Positions 44,515 to 62,472 are shown, counted from the stretch's first letter. The stretch is 64,000 bases of DNA from Psococerastis gibbosa (GCA_963971405.1 OZ020489.1:44036510-44100509), one strand, 5' to 3'. The notes: a model not told the origin generated them from the sequence alone. Made by a program: numbers and translations.

Positions 44515-45360
44515 CAAAGAACCGGTCCGAGTTTACTCGAACATGCTTTCCAATTTATAAAAATTAGTAGATAGAGAAAATAAGTAATTTCATGGTAAAT
44601 AATTTTCCTATGGTTAAATTTCCGATATCTCGGGGGGGGGGGGGGGGGGGGTTGTCCACCTGACGTCACTCGTCACTGGTGGTGAGGTAAATTCTAGATA
44701 GGTCAGACCAACACATTACCACACAGCAATACTGGCAGGGCACCCAATGCATTTGAGCGTGAATTTTCTATCATTTTTTCAAAAACTTTTTTTTTACAAA
44801 ACAAAATACTTTTTTGGGAAAGCAACCTGTCCGGTTTCGTTACTCAATTTAACACCTAAAACATACCTGAAGGTCGAAATCAACGATGTGTCGCAGGAAA
44901 TTTAATTTTAGTCATTTTTCTTTAAAATTTAGTCATTTTTATTTTTTTACCCCCAGAAGCAAACTATCAAGGGGGCAAGCGACCCCCCGCATTTTGTCAA
45001 CATTAATAATGACTACAATATATGTGAATTTAAAAGAAATCGTTGGAGCCGTTTTTGGGAAATAATTTTTTTAGACGTTTTTTTGAAGTTTTTTGAAAAT
45101 AAAAACCGCCCAAATTGAGTTAGCCCAAAATAAAAAAACGGTCCCGAGGTATGATTTTTGTGAACCTACATGCCGAATTTCATCAAAATCGACCGACTAG
45201 TTTGCCTGGAAATCGACGAACAGACAGACAGACAGACAGACATTTCGTAAAAACCTGGGTTCCTGGGACCTTAACACGTGTAAATCCGTTGAAATCTCGG
45301 AATCGCAAATTTCGACCGTCACAAAGCTTTCCTTATACTACGTATAAATTGGAAAGCAAC
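44515..45360 (+). repeat. CAGA-family reference copy
   Basis: Features in order: AAAGAACCGGTCCGAGTTTA, GCTTTCCAATTTATAAAAAT, a G-run (44632-44651), CACCTGACGTCACTCG, CGGTTTCGTTACTCAATTTA, CAAATTGAGTTAGCCC, GATTTTTGTGAACCTACATG, a (CAGA)n run (45222-45242), GGTTCCTGGGACC, and the terminal hairpin TTATACTACGTATAA ending GGAAAGCAA. The same order is kept in every long copy. Short copies keep the right end, so the family looks anchored at that end. Confidence 0.8.
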
Positions 45361-45772
45361 AACGGTGGGAATGGCACCTATTTTGTCACAACTGATAATT
45401 ATTTCTACTATAAATTACCTCACCTGACACATACCACAATAGTACCTCCTACAGTATAGACCAAATTTGTCTTCAAAGTATCTGAGCTTCTGAGTAATGC
45501 CACATGGTCTCAGGGGTAAAGACGCCAAAACCTCTAATCTGTACCTGTATGAATCACGAATGGCGTGTGGCGACTGGACAGATAGGGGACCGAGTTTGAG
45601 TCGGGATAACTGATAAGTGACAAACAGTCTTTTCTGTGCAGGGCACCTTTCCTGGGGCTGGCCCCGAAGGAGGAGGAACTCAATGGCAGAAAAATGCAGA
45701 ATGCAACTGCATTACAATTCCCTAGGATAGTCATCAAGACTACAATTGCCATGATGATCGCCAATCTTCGAT

Positions 45773-46110
45773 GCTAGAGCAAATGGAGCCCCCCTCCCCA
45801 CTTTCCATTTCTGACAATCTCTCATGAAATATTGAACATAGCGCCATAAATGAGATATCATAAGGTAGATGAAATGTTACTCAATATTTGACTGCACGGC
45901 CTTGTACTAAACGCACTTTTAACGCCAATTGGCCACAGTTTTGGAACTTGTTCGACCTGCCATCCTTAGTGACCGTTATTTTTTACAAATCAAGTTCAAT
46001 ATCTGTGGCTCACCGGTGTTAGGGACGGCCACATGATGTATATTATAATGCGGAGGGACATTTCTTTTATTATGACATCTAGGGAATTTGATATGCAAGT
46101 CAACGAAAAG
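45773..46110. repeat. CCAATTGG-family repeat
   Basis: CTCTCATGAAATATTGAACA, ACGCCAATTGGCCACAGTTT, TCAAGTTCAATATCTGTGGC and the trailing TTTCTTTTATTATGACATC are arranged as in 38010-38290. A LINE-tail snippet (AATTGCCATGATGATCGCCA) precedes it. Confidence 0.55.
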
Positions 46111-47399
46111 TCCACCAGGCTGATAGCACCATCGGAGGGGAGAAGGAATAAACATTTTTAATGACATTATAGAGCTCTAGTGACCTACGAAATGTCAGTG
46201 GCGGCTTGCCAGAGGCAGACCAAAGATGTCTGGTGTGCGGTGGTGCGAGAGGCCAAAGCTCACCCCGACGAAGATCAAGTACGTTATAGGGGCGCAGGGT
46301 TTAAGGTTCAGCATTTTTACAGGAAGATGGCATTACACGGCTTTTGTGTAATGGCTTATTATGCAGACGACATGTGGGTTCCACACCGGATGCCAGGCGC
46401 AGCTGTGACCGGCATGGCAACCTATTATTAGCATTTTCTTCTGCTCATCGCCGTCTGGGAGCTCTCATATGGGCGACCAAAGAAAAACATTATAATATGC
46501 CGATCAAACGCCAACAACCTACGTAAGAAGGGTGCTCGGCCGTCGACAAAGCTCGTGAAAAACCAGCTCGCATCATCTTTGGTAAAGCTAATGAAGGTAG
46601 AATCCGAAAGTAGCCACCATGCGTTGGAATAGTGACTTCCGTCGGGTTCTTCTTGCCATGACTTTACTGTAGACGGCGGAAGGGAAGCCACCCTTATCGG
46701 AATCTTTCACTTGCAGCAACTAGTCAAGGCGAACAATCTGCACACTGTGCATTCTGCTGCTGCTATGTTAGTTGGCTTCAATGACCGTGTGCATGAGAGA
46801 CACAGCCAAAAACACCTACATGCGCAAACACTCTCTGATGTTGGCAGGTTTGTGAGACGGATGTTTAGTGGCCAGACTGCAGCGAGTCAAAAACACACCC
46901 TAGTCCAGGGAAAATGTGCAATTGTACGATGGAGGCCGACAGTAGTCTTGCTGAACGCCATTTGATCTGGCGCCCCAGACTTAAGCATGTTGCTGTGCGC
47001 TGTTGCTAATGAAAGTTGGGCTCCAGTAGTCCAACCTGCTGTCAAAGCGAGATTCGAAGAAGCAATAGAACTTGACTTGAACAACTGGGGACCTATGGCC
47101 TATGGGCCCAGTGGCCTGGATCCCGACTCCTAGATCATACTACCCATAGTCCTGCACCTGAGTTAAGGAAAGGTGTAACCAGACGGATACAACAGGAAAA
47201 CACAGGTTTCAAAATGGGATGCGAACCGGGTTACAATAAGCTTAAGGCTACAGTAAGAGCTATCAAATCCGAACCTTATGTATTCTAGTGTTTTTATGGG
47301 CCTAGATAATTTAGTGCCTCCTTGCGGTTGAAATACCTTGTGCTATGCTTATGGATTGGTCTTCCCAATCTTTAAGGTAAATCTTAGGACTTGTCCTGG
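46111..47399. other. Unassigned open frames
   Basis: Frames of 83, 84 and 87 codons occur (46180-46431, 46711-46965, minus 46428-46691). The segment 46711-46965 reads HTVHSAAAMLVGFNDRVHER and GRFVRRMFSGQTAASQKH, which looks protein-like but matches nothing I recognise. Probably an old transposon or retrogene relic. Confidence 0.3.
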
Positions 47400-47480
47400 T
47401 CACCTCCGAACTAATCGTGTGACTTCACTGTGTTTCCCATGTGGTTCGGAATCCACTATAATCAGGAGGTCCACTGTCCT
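47400..47480 (-). repeat. GCAACCCTG-family fragment
   Basis: GTGACTTCACTGTGTTTCCC, TGTGGTTCGGAATCCACTAT and AATCAGGAGGTCCAC match 27040-27090. Confidence 0.6.
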
Positions 47481-48256
47481 ATGGGCCCACACCGTGGCCT
47501 GGGACTGTGTCCAACCATACGACTACTACTAAGGTAAATCTTAAAAGTTGAAGGTGTGTTCCTAAGAAATAGACGTTCAGACAGGCGCCCACAGCGATGA
47601 TTCGGTAAAAAGTCATCATCATCGACTAATTGCTCGAGAAGAATAGGAGGATGTGACAGACCATTTCATTGGCCGCAACTTTTAGGTTAGTAGAGTACAG
47701 AGCTGGTTAAGCCCACTGGTGCAATAAGCGCCATTGCAGGATTGCAGGAAATGCTTCTACTTTCACGAGGAAAAGTATAAAGTCATCATTTGAAAACCGC
47801 CTAATACACACCTACAACGCTCTCTAGGAGGACACACTTACTCAGCTTACACTCAGAGTCTTTACATGGTCCGTTAATTCCTGAATCCGTCCGTCTGTCC
47901 CAGGTAACTAAGTACCCTATCCGTTGCAACACGCTGACAAACTGCCATGGGCTCGATTAAGCAATTCGTCGAATCACCGTTTAGCTCGTGGGTGTATCGA
48001 GTCTGAGTCCCGGTTGGAGCTCATGGCTCGCTGTGAATATTTAGAACTAGATAAAATAAAAGACATAGCACGATAACGCAGAAATATACCAAATACTCAA
48101 TGGAGAAGACTTCATGAAATGGACGAGAAATAGTCAATGCAGAAGTCATGGTGGGATACGTTTTATAGAAATTCAAGACAACTTTAACATCAAGATTTTG
48201 AAGATGTAAAGATTGAAAACCGAATTCTCAACTTTTTTTTATATTACTCCATAGCA
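47481..48256. other. No recognisable gene
   Basis: Short frames only; mixed composition. Confidence 0.3.
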
Positions 48257-48475
48257 TTAGGCATCCGCCATCAGCTTTCTTGCACCCCAATACAACACAT
48301 AATCTGGTGAACCTCTGCTATTGACGAGAGCTGGGCACGTCTTAAGGTGTTTTCTGTCCTTTTCTTCCCGCGTGTCGCACAGAGGGCAGAAAGGTTTCAT
48401 TGCTACACATATATGGTGAAGGTGCTTTTGTATACAATATAGTCATGACCCGCTGTTAACCTAAATTCCGCCACT
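48257..48475 (-). pseudogene. LINE C-terminal zinc-knuckle region
   Basis: On the minus strand TAGHDYIVYK, a frameshift, then KHLHHICVAMKPFCPLCDTR, EEKDRKHLKTCPALV and YWGARKLMADA followed by a stop. The pattern C-x2-C...H-x4-C with CPAL and YW.AR.. is the C-terminal motif of non-LTR elements of the I/Jockey/R1 group. One frameshift marks it as a relic. Confidence 0.7.
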
Positions 48476-49263
48476 GATTGGTATCTGGGTAAGTACTGCA
48501 CTGAACAGTAGAAAGTGAAAAGCAACTATGACGGGAAGCAAGGGCTTTCAAGTTATTTCATGGCCAAACAGAGCACATCTTGGACACTTCTAAACAACAA
48601 CAACAAATCCCGCAGGGGCTACAAATTTTGCTCTAATTCGTCCAAAAAAAAACATGGTCAAAGCTCTTATTGGTCAAAGTCGTGGCAGGTGGACCAATCA
48701 ATTCAATAATGTCCCACTCCTTCTATATAGCACTCTAGATTGCCTAAGCTTGCAGTTAGGGTAAAAACTGAGACATTTGTATGTCAACATGAACTGTCTG
48801 GCAGTTGGTCGCAGAGTCACGATAAAATAAGGGATAAAGTGAAGGCAAATTTCATATTAAAATAATTATAATGCAACTAAAAGAGGCTGGTCATGACAGG
48901 GCAATAATGCGTTGACGTGAAATGCCCGCACTTTCCCGGAGAGAGGGGTAATCAACAGATTGGTTACTTCCAGCCGTATGACCCATGAAGAATGGCTAAT
49001 AATTCCGCCATTATACTGTCTGCCATAATTAATATTGACTCGAGTAGCCATAACCCATAAGCATTGGAAAGTTACGTGGGAAAGAGTTTTAACGCTTGTT
49101 TACAAACAGCCGTAAATGCAATTGCGTTTACTGTAATGTAGCGTAGCATTGCGGCTTCTAGACATGTTTTCAACAACACCATGACGGATATGGCTTTAAG
49201 CTGGACTAGCCCTCAGGCACATGCATGGTTAATTCTGATCAATAGTAGGCGTAAAGTCTAATG
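48476..49263. other. No recognisable gene
   Basis: GTCAAAGCTCTTATTGGTCA and GTCGTGGCAGGTGGACC near 48657-48695 resemble 35930-36030. Otherwise short frames only. Confidence 0.3.
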
Positions 49264-49580
49264 TATAGGAGAAATGGGATCAGTAGAGAAAAGACTGGAG
49301 AACAAGCAGCTACAATGGTTCGGTCACGTCCAAATGCAAAGGATCAACCGGAGACTGGTTGAGGCGAGGCCACAAGGCCGGAGACACATGGGCAGACCTA
49401 GGACGACAGTCCAAGAAAGAATCGAACAACTGGCCGAGAAAAGGGGGAAAACGATGGCAAGGCGAGACCACAAGGCGGGAGACACATGGGCAGACCTAGG
49501 ACGACAGTCCAAGAAGGAATCGAACAACTGGCCGAGAAAAGGGGGAAAGCGATGGCAGAGCTCAAGGCAATGAATGGGTC
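49264..49580 (+). pseudogene. LINE tail with 98-bp internal duplication
   Basis: MGSVEKRLENKQLQWFGHVQ and ARPQGRRHMGRPRTTV resemble the basic C-terminal region of many LINE reverse transcriptases (KRL..WFGH....GRRR.GRPR.TW). The segment starting GGCGAGGCCACAAGGCCGGA (49360) is duplicated at 49458 with few changes. Confidence 0.6.
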
Positions 49581-52500
49581 AAGTACAAGAAATGGAACTG
49601 ACGAACTGACCCCCTACGCTGCGCATGCTGCACTAAGGAAGGTAAACAGAGTTCGATACAGGAGAGATGGCACATTTCTCCCCCCTTTTTGAATTTCTGG
49701 TGCCACGTATACTCCGACAAATCAGCGCCCGCTTTGTAGTCTAGACAGGATTTGCAGTTCTTCGGAAGTGTCCAATGCGTGTTCTGATTGGTCGAAGACC
49801 CGGTAGGTGGAACCACAAATCCAAAACTAGAGGTCAACCGCAACAGTGCAACACTAAGATGCTTCCCGACAAACGAGGTAGGTAGTGGCGCTTGTTTTCG
49901 CACCACAGAAAGGTGGAGGATCAGAATTTCAAAGCCCTCACATAAGAAGTTTCACTTTTAAATATGCTTGGCAAGAGTGAATGACCCTTACATAAAACTC
50001 TAGCCTTAGCTTGTATATTGTCTTCTTCAAGTTCCAGGTGGTGTAGGTGAACGGCAGTAAAGACGATTTCGCCACCAGAATCAGAACGACAACGGGTTGT
50101 TCTTTTCTGCATGAAACTTATGTGAGAGCTTCACAATTTCGAGCCCCTGAGCCCTTGGTTCGTTCTAGCAAAGTATGCACCTTCAGCAAACATGAAAATG
50201 GAATAAGACTGCAACAAGAGAGTAGGCCTACCAAATTAAAAAAAAATTCATACAGTTGGTTTAGTTAACAATTTGTGACACTTCCACAAATTGTGGAGTA
50301 CAAGGCCTCGCGCTTGGCCTAAAGTAATATACGATATCAAGAAACCCAGTTTCGCACCTTTTGTCTTCTGCAATTTTTGGGGCTCTTTATCAGGTAGCCA
50401 ATGGGTCCCTGCCTGACCAATCAAATCATCAGAATTTGACGCCATAACTGGATTTCTATACTATTTTGGTTTCATTGAGACATTTACTATCCATGCAAGT
50501 GCAACCACAATGCCTCATTTTTTTCACAAAAGGACTTCTTTTGAACCAAGGAACGACAGGTAATAAAATTTTACGATTTTCTTAGGGGTAGTTCAACTGA
50601 ACCTTCAACAACAACAAATCCCCCGGGGGGTTATTACCCCCCCCCCCTCCCTCCAGTTACATGAAGAAGTCTTCGTAGCTGAAATATACACTTTACTGCT
50701 GCCGAAATACGTAAAACCCCACTATTTAGTGTGACCCAGGTCAGATCGAATATAAGTTTCTTTTTATGGCGAATTTCGAACCTCGACCTACCGTTTAATA
50801 GTTTACATAGCCTAGTCGAGTTCTAAGTTCTCAGGTCAAATGGACTGTTCCCGACGATCTCAGTTAAATTTTAATAAACACATGTATAAAATTTTATACA
50901 GTACCTACCTTATGTAAGGCAAACACTGATGTCCATTCTGTAGGTTACGTCGACGATTATATTAAAATGGCATTTAAGGCCCAAAGGCTGAGAATAAGAG
51001 TGATTAAAAATTTAAAATAGACATTTGGCACTTTCCTCGTTTAGGATACTCCTACACTGCAACCGCAGTTGTTGCTAAGTAACGGAGCAAACCATTAATA
51101 ATGTTGTATTCGTATTTATATTAAAACGCCTAAAATATATATAGTGGTTCTTAATAAGAATCATAGAAAATGTTCATTCATGTGCCAGGTAACAAAGATG
51201 TGCCATTTCCTTATGTAATAGAATTACCCATGCTCACTACACCTTATGCCGTTTTATCATAAAACCGCGTAGTTCGTGAAGCATCACGGCGTGCCGTTAT
51301 TGCATTTACGACGTTATTAAGTTAAAATGTATGTGGTTGAGTTATTTAACGGCGAATAACAATAAATCACAGCAAGATTGACAAAATAAGTCAAAATCAA
51401 TAGGTAACATAAAAGCAGCAGCCATATTTTTGGCCTCGAGCGACAAAGAATAAAAGCTCGTAGACACAAAATGCAACATTTCTACACTTAGTTTGATGAT
51501 TATGCTAAATACCTGTTTATTGTCTACTGTTGCATAAATAATCCAAAAAATTAAGGCTCCGAACTCGCGGCGAATTTTTAAATAAAATAACGTTTAACAA
51601 TTTTGATGTCCAGGCGGTCTCACAACAAAAACTCGGAAAGACAACAAATGTTTACATTTGTCGTCTGCTTCACAAACTTTCATTTATTCCGCCAAAATTT
51701 AAAATGGTGTTAGGAAATTTGTAATTTAGGATTCAAATTTTTTAATTTGGTGCTAAATATAATAATTAATAAGATATTATTAATATTAAAATATCATTAA
51801 TACTTCAAATGCCTGAAAATTTTTCAAAATTATATTTCTATTATTATTTCATTGCTAAGGTATATTCAAAGTTCCACAGAATTCAAGAAAGCTAAACATG
51901 CAGTTTCTTCTGTTAGTAGGCAAAAATAAAGTTGGGAACAATAAAATTGGCAACATTCCTTTCTGACGTCCTTCGCAGAGGATACATTGACCTTCATTAC
52001 ATTTTCTGGGGCTTGAAATCTTTTTTCAGGTAAATTCAGCCTTTCTCTCTTTGGTATGTAGTGTTTTACATTATTATGATCAACACAATATCTGAAAGTT
52101 CAAATTTTAATAAGTAGAATATTCTATTATCAAGTAGAAATGGTAAATTTAGAGTTTTATCAGCCGGCCATGCAAACAGATTTACTATGTTCTGTTCTAT
52201 AAAAATTAATTTAGGAATTATTTATGTGTATTTACTATGACCGTGGCAGCCAATTAATAATTAAACTATATAACTTAGCATGTGTTACGTCAGTGACGTT
52301 AACATAATGTTCACCCGCTTCTAGCATATACAATCAACATAGGCCTCACTGTCCTACCGTACCCTCATTAGGGCCCTATTGATTTATGGAGCAATTTATC
52401 GTTTCACCTATGCCAATAATGTGGCATATTCAGGCAACACATGACAAGCTTCTCATTCTTGTATCTACTTTTTCAATTTTTATTCTTCATCAACGCAACT

Positions 52501-52859
52501 TAAGTAAAGAAAGGAAATGTGATGAGATGATGGGCTATCATACATCATCAAACATTACAAGGTTGAATGTTGAATGGGAAGCCGGGCTTTATCTCGGCAA
52601 GTGAGCAGTCTGAGTGTCTCCAGACTCCATGAAGAGACCAGTTCAGAAATAAAAACTTTCAGCTTGCATGGCCCAAGTAGTTGTGTGCAATAACCAATGG
52701 ATATTCGATTCTTTAATCGACTTCTAGACTTGACTACTAATAATCCTAATTACTAGGTGATTCACACCAAATTATCTATGAAATGTTATCAACTCTATTC
52801 ACAGAAGTGCTACGTGCAACGTTAATTAATCATTATGTGCTTGTTCCTATTGGTTTCAG
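49581..52859. other. Enolase upstream region, no gene recognised
   Basis: No coding segment was identified. A C-run with CCCCCGGGGGG lies near 50620-50650. 49660-49800 shares GATGGCACATT and a CCAAT-type block (TTCTGATTGGTC) with 7590-7720. The non-coding first exon(s) and promoter of enolase should lie here or further upstream, but no TATA/Inr pair or donor can be assigned with confidence. From ~51,100 the sequence is very AT-rich. Confidence 0.35.
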
Positions 52860-52905
52860 GTCTCTCAGTGAAATACCAGTCATCTCTCAACGATCAGCTC
52901 TAAGA
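52860..52905 (+). other. Enolase 5' UTR part of exon
   Basis: GCTTGTTCCTATTGGTTTCAG just upstream is a good acceptor (AG at 52858-52859), so the first coding exon begins with about 46 bases of leader and at least one upstream non-coding exon exists. The leader is open in frame with the ATG and would read [15 protein letters not shown] if translated. Confidence 0.6.
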
Positions 52906-59882
<6,977 letters not shown>

Positions 59883-60071
59883 GAGGATTTACTCGCCTCA
59901 CCGCAATATACTCTACACCCTCTACCTGTAGACTATTATACTAGCATGTACCCTTTAATATAATAACGTTGTACGAATGTTGTTAAAACTAGTGTTTTCT
60001 TTATCATCTCGCGGAAGCTTCCTATATTTAATTACAAATGGGATTTGTTTATTGCTTTCCTACTCGTTATG

Positions 60072-60350
60072 ACGGTCGAAATGCTGAGGTTCTGAGGCGA
60101 ATCGATACAGAAGCCGAGTTGCTGCTGACGGTTAAGAAATAGAAAGTAACATACTGCGGCCATCAGATGAGGAAAAAAAGCATCGTCTTCTGCATGTGAT
60201 AATCCAAGGGAAGATAGGACTGAGGGTTCTAGGCAGAAGAACATCCTGCTTGAAAAACTTGAAGCAGTGGTTTGACAAGTGCATGACTTCCCTTTTCAGA
60301 GCAGCAGTTTCCGATGTCCAAATTGCCATGATAATCGCCAATCTTAGATT
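60072..60350 (+). pseudogene. LINE tail fragment
   Basis: RRIDTEAELLLTVKK then a stop, KVTYCGH, and AGAAGAACATCCTGCTTGAA, TTTTCAGAGCAGCAGTTTCC: the same tail as 12498-12990. The preceding GCTTTCCTACTCGTTATGAC (60053) resembles a CAGA-family terminus. Confidence 0.65.
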
Positions 60351-60651
60351 GAAGTGGCATTCGAAGTTGAAAGATTTTTTCGGATCCTGCTTTTCAACGG
60401 TTTTACTCGTTTTGAGGTCCCAGACGGTATGTCTTCGTCGATAAGCTAAATAAGCGAAAGCGGTGGAACGTACGGTGAAGCGACAAAGGAAATGTAACCG
60501 AATCTGTCAGGTTCCAACGTAAAACAAGGAAAATAGCGGCAAATAAAGAACAAATGTGAAATCCAACTAGCAGGTTTTCCAGCAAAATAGGCGCTGTAAG
60601 TTTATTGACTTGACTCGCAATTACCTAATTTAAATAGCTCTGATTAGCTTA

Positions 60652-60735
60652 GGCGGCTATTTCACTGGGCAATTTTACTTCAAATTTGATTTTGTCATCG
60701 ACGTTTGTTTTCTTTTAATGAGACCAAAAGACAGA
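60652..60735 (+). mobile_element. One-sided hairpin-MITE relic
   Basis: TTAGGCGGCTATTTCACTGG and GCAATTTTACTTCAAATTTG match the left arm of 55973-56240, but no right arm follows. Confidence 0.5.
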
Positions 60736-60754
60736 ATTTATGATATTTCAGTTA

Positions 60755-61580
60755 GCGAACCTCAACAAGGAAGCCATTAGCCTGGTTTCCGATGGGATAG
60801 ATCTTCCTGCTGCTCTTACCGTGGCTTTTCTGGGCCTCAGTATAGATCATATGTTGACCTGGCGACCACACATTCACAAGTTATGCGCTAAATTATCTTC
60901 CTCCTGCGCACTCTGCAGCCTCTAGTTAGCCAAGACATACTAAAAATTGTTTATTTCGCTGTTTTTGACTCCAGAATGCGTTATGGGATAGCAACATGGG
61001 GAAGCGCCACTGAGTCCGATCGGGTTTTCAAAGTCCAAAAGCGTGCCATTAGAGCTCTGATTGGGACAAGGGATCAGCGAGTGTCTTGTCGACCCTTATT
61101 CGAGAAACTCGATATCCTCCCTCTGGCATCAGTGTTTACACTCGAGACCCTGACGTACAGTATACTCGTAGGCACTTGCACAAATATGCTTTTATTGCAG
61201 ACACCCACCACCATCAGACACGGAGTGGGGGTGACTTGCACCAGGAGCAATACCGTACAGCCGCCATGGGAAATTCACCCCACCACTTAGGTGCGAGGTT
61301 GTATAACCACCTACCCAGCCTCCTAAGGCGGGGTTTTCACATACGTCAATCGTCAATGAGAAATATAAAATTGAAGGTTAGCAGACATTAAAGACATACT
61401 AAAAATTCTGCTACCACGTCAAAACCATATTTCTCATTGACGATTGACGTATATGGAAACCCCGCCTAAGGCTTCCAAATCTAACACCATCCCAATTTAG
61501 GAAGGGCGTGATTAGGCTTCTTGGTGTGAACCGCCCTTACTCCGTGCCTGATTTTTTTGACCACAACTACAACAGTTGAG
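60755..61580 (+). pseudogene. Jockey-type LINE reverse-transcriptase tail, MITE-interrupted
   Basis: The frame reads LGLSIDHMLTWRPHIHKLCA, SSSCALCSL, then (frameshift) RMRYGIATWGSATESDRVFK, VQKRAIRALIGTRDQRVSCR and PLFEKLDILPLASVFTLETL. After another frameshift it reads LGARLYNHLPSLL, and past a hairpin MITE (61327-61466) LTPSQFRKGVIRLLGVNRPY. This is the thumb/C-terminal region of a Jockey-like RT (LG..ID..LTW..H, YG...WG, KRAIR). Frameshifts and the insertion show it is inactive. Confidence 0.78.
61327..61466. mobile_element. Hairpin MITE with TAA target duplication, in LINE
   Basis: The 140-bp element begins GGCGGGGTTTTCACATACGT and ends ATATGGAAACCCCGCC. TAA flanks both sides (61324-61326 and 61467-61469). 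Removing element and one TAA restores the flanking LINE text, which fixes the boundaries. Core motifs GTTAGCAGACATT and TTCTGCTACCACGTC are inside. Confidence 0.9.
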
Positions 61581-61713
61581 TTTATATCTTATGTAGTATA
61601 TGTTTCTATGTTTTTGTTTGACATAATAGAGTGTTATCTGTAACGACTCCGAGAATACCATTGTATTTTAAAAATGGCCAATACATGACTTATGAGTTAT
61701 GACTTCTGACCAT

Positions 61714-61862
61714 TATGTAGATCTTTAACTTATCTATTATAAATTAAATTATAATATGGTAGCATACATCATTAATACACATAGACATACTAAAAATTCT
61801 GCTACCACGTCAAAACCATATTTCTCATTGACGATTGACGTAGCCTATGTGGAAACACCGCC
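61714..61862. mobile_element. Chimeric hairpin MITE
   Basis: The left part (GTAGATCTTTAACTTATCTA, TTATAAATTAAATTATAATA) matches the centre of the 55973 element. The right part (TTCTGCTACCACGTCAAAAC, CATTGACGATTGACGTA, GTGGAAACACCGCC) matches the right half of the 61327 element. The two parts meet near the shared core. TTA follows at 61863-61865. Confidence 0.65.
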
Positions 61863-62304
61863 TTAAGCTATGTACTCTTACCTTACTCGCCTGGGGGCAA
61901 ACAATGAATTTCGACATTGTGAATTCATGAAAATAATTTTTTTCTATATTGGAGGATTCCCTGAAAATGTTATTGATGCTTTCCAGCTTTGGGGATATTT
62001 CAGGTGCTAATTAAAATAACGAAGCCAAAGAGGTTGCTTTCCAATTCAAGGTTTTTGTGTGTTTGACGTAATTTTGTAATTATCGGTAATTTCCCCATCG
62101 GGTGCCGGCGGCTACCGGCTAGGTTTCTCGTAAAAAAATTTAAATTTTGGCGGCAATCGATTTTCGATAAATCGATTCAAATTTCAAATTGTAAATAAGC
62201 AACCAGAAGACAAACAAAGGACAAAATCAATGCATATTGCATTGTGCGGTGAAGAACTGCAAATTTCAATTTAACGTAGAAACCGTATAAAATATTAGTT
62301 CTTT
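61863..62304. other. Upstream region of the TMEM107-like exon
   Basis: AT-rich. GTATAAAATATT (62287-62298) lies too close to the ATG to be a usual TATA box. CTACCGGCTAGGTTTCTCG at 62112 repeats the string CCGGCTAGGTTTCT found inside the coding exon (62410). No other gene. Confidence 0.35.
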
Positions 62305-62472
62305 ATGGCTAATAAAATAGGTGATTATATTAATTCTTTAATAATAACAACGGACATTGAGGGGGTTGACCAAGCAATGAGGCTATCGGATGCCTGCCGT
62401 GGGTTGGTTCCGGCTAGGTTTCTTGCAATTTTAGCCCATTTTACTGTGCTTGTTCTTGTCGCTGCTAACCGT
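62305..62472 (+). CDS. Tmem107: TMEM107 homologue, first coding exon (partial gene)
   Basis: A frame ends at a strong donor CGT|GTAAGT in phase 0. GLVPARFLAILAHFTVLVLV and AANR match the conserved N-terminus of TMEM107 (vertebrate form GLVPSRFLTLLAH followed by a membrane segment ending in R), from memory of that family. TMEM107 is a small four-pass membrane protein of the ciliary transition zone (MKS module). The first ATG gives a 32-residue extension before the conserved GLVP; the internal ATG at 62377 (MRLSDACRG) gives a start much closer to the usual length and may be the real one. Later exons were not found before the window ends, so the gene must continue past 64000 or across the LINE at 63290. 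The call rests on a ~24-residue match. Confidence 0.65.

Noticed and set aside
46180..46431. YADD motif (MAYYADDMWV) suggesting a reverse transcriptase core
   Set aside because: None of the surrounding RT blocks is present in order; a four-residue match is expected by chance.
52783..52905. Upstream ATG at 52783 as enolase start
   Set aside because: It lies in the intron before the acceptor at 52858-52859; conserved enolase begins at the ATG at 52906.
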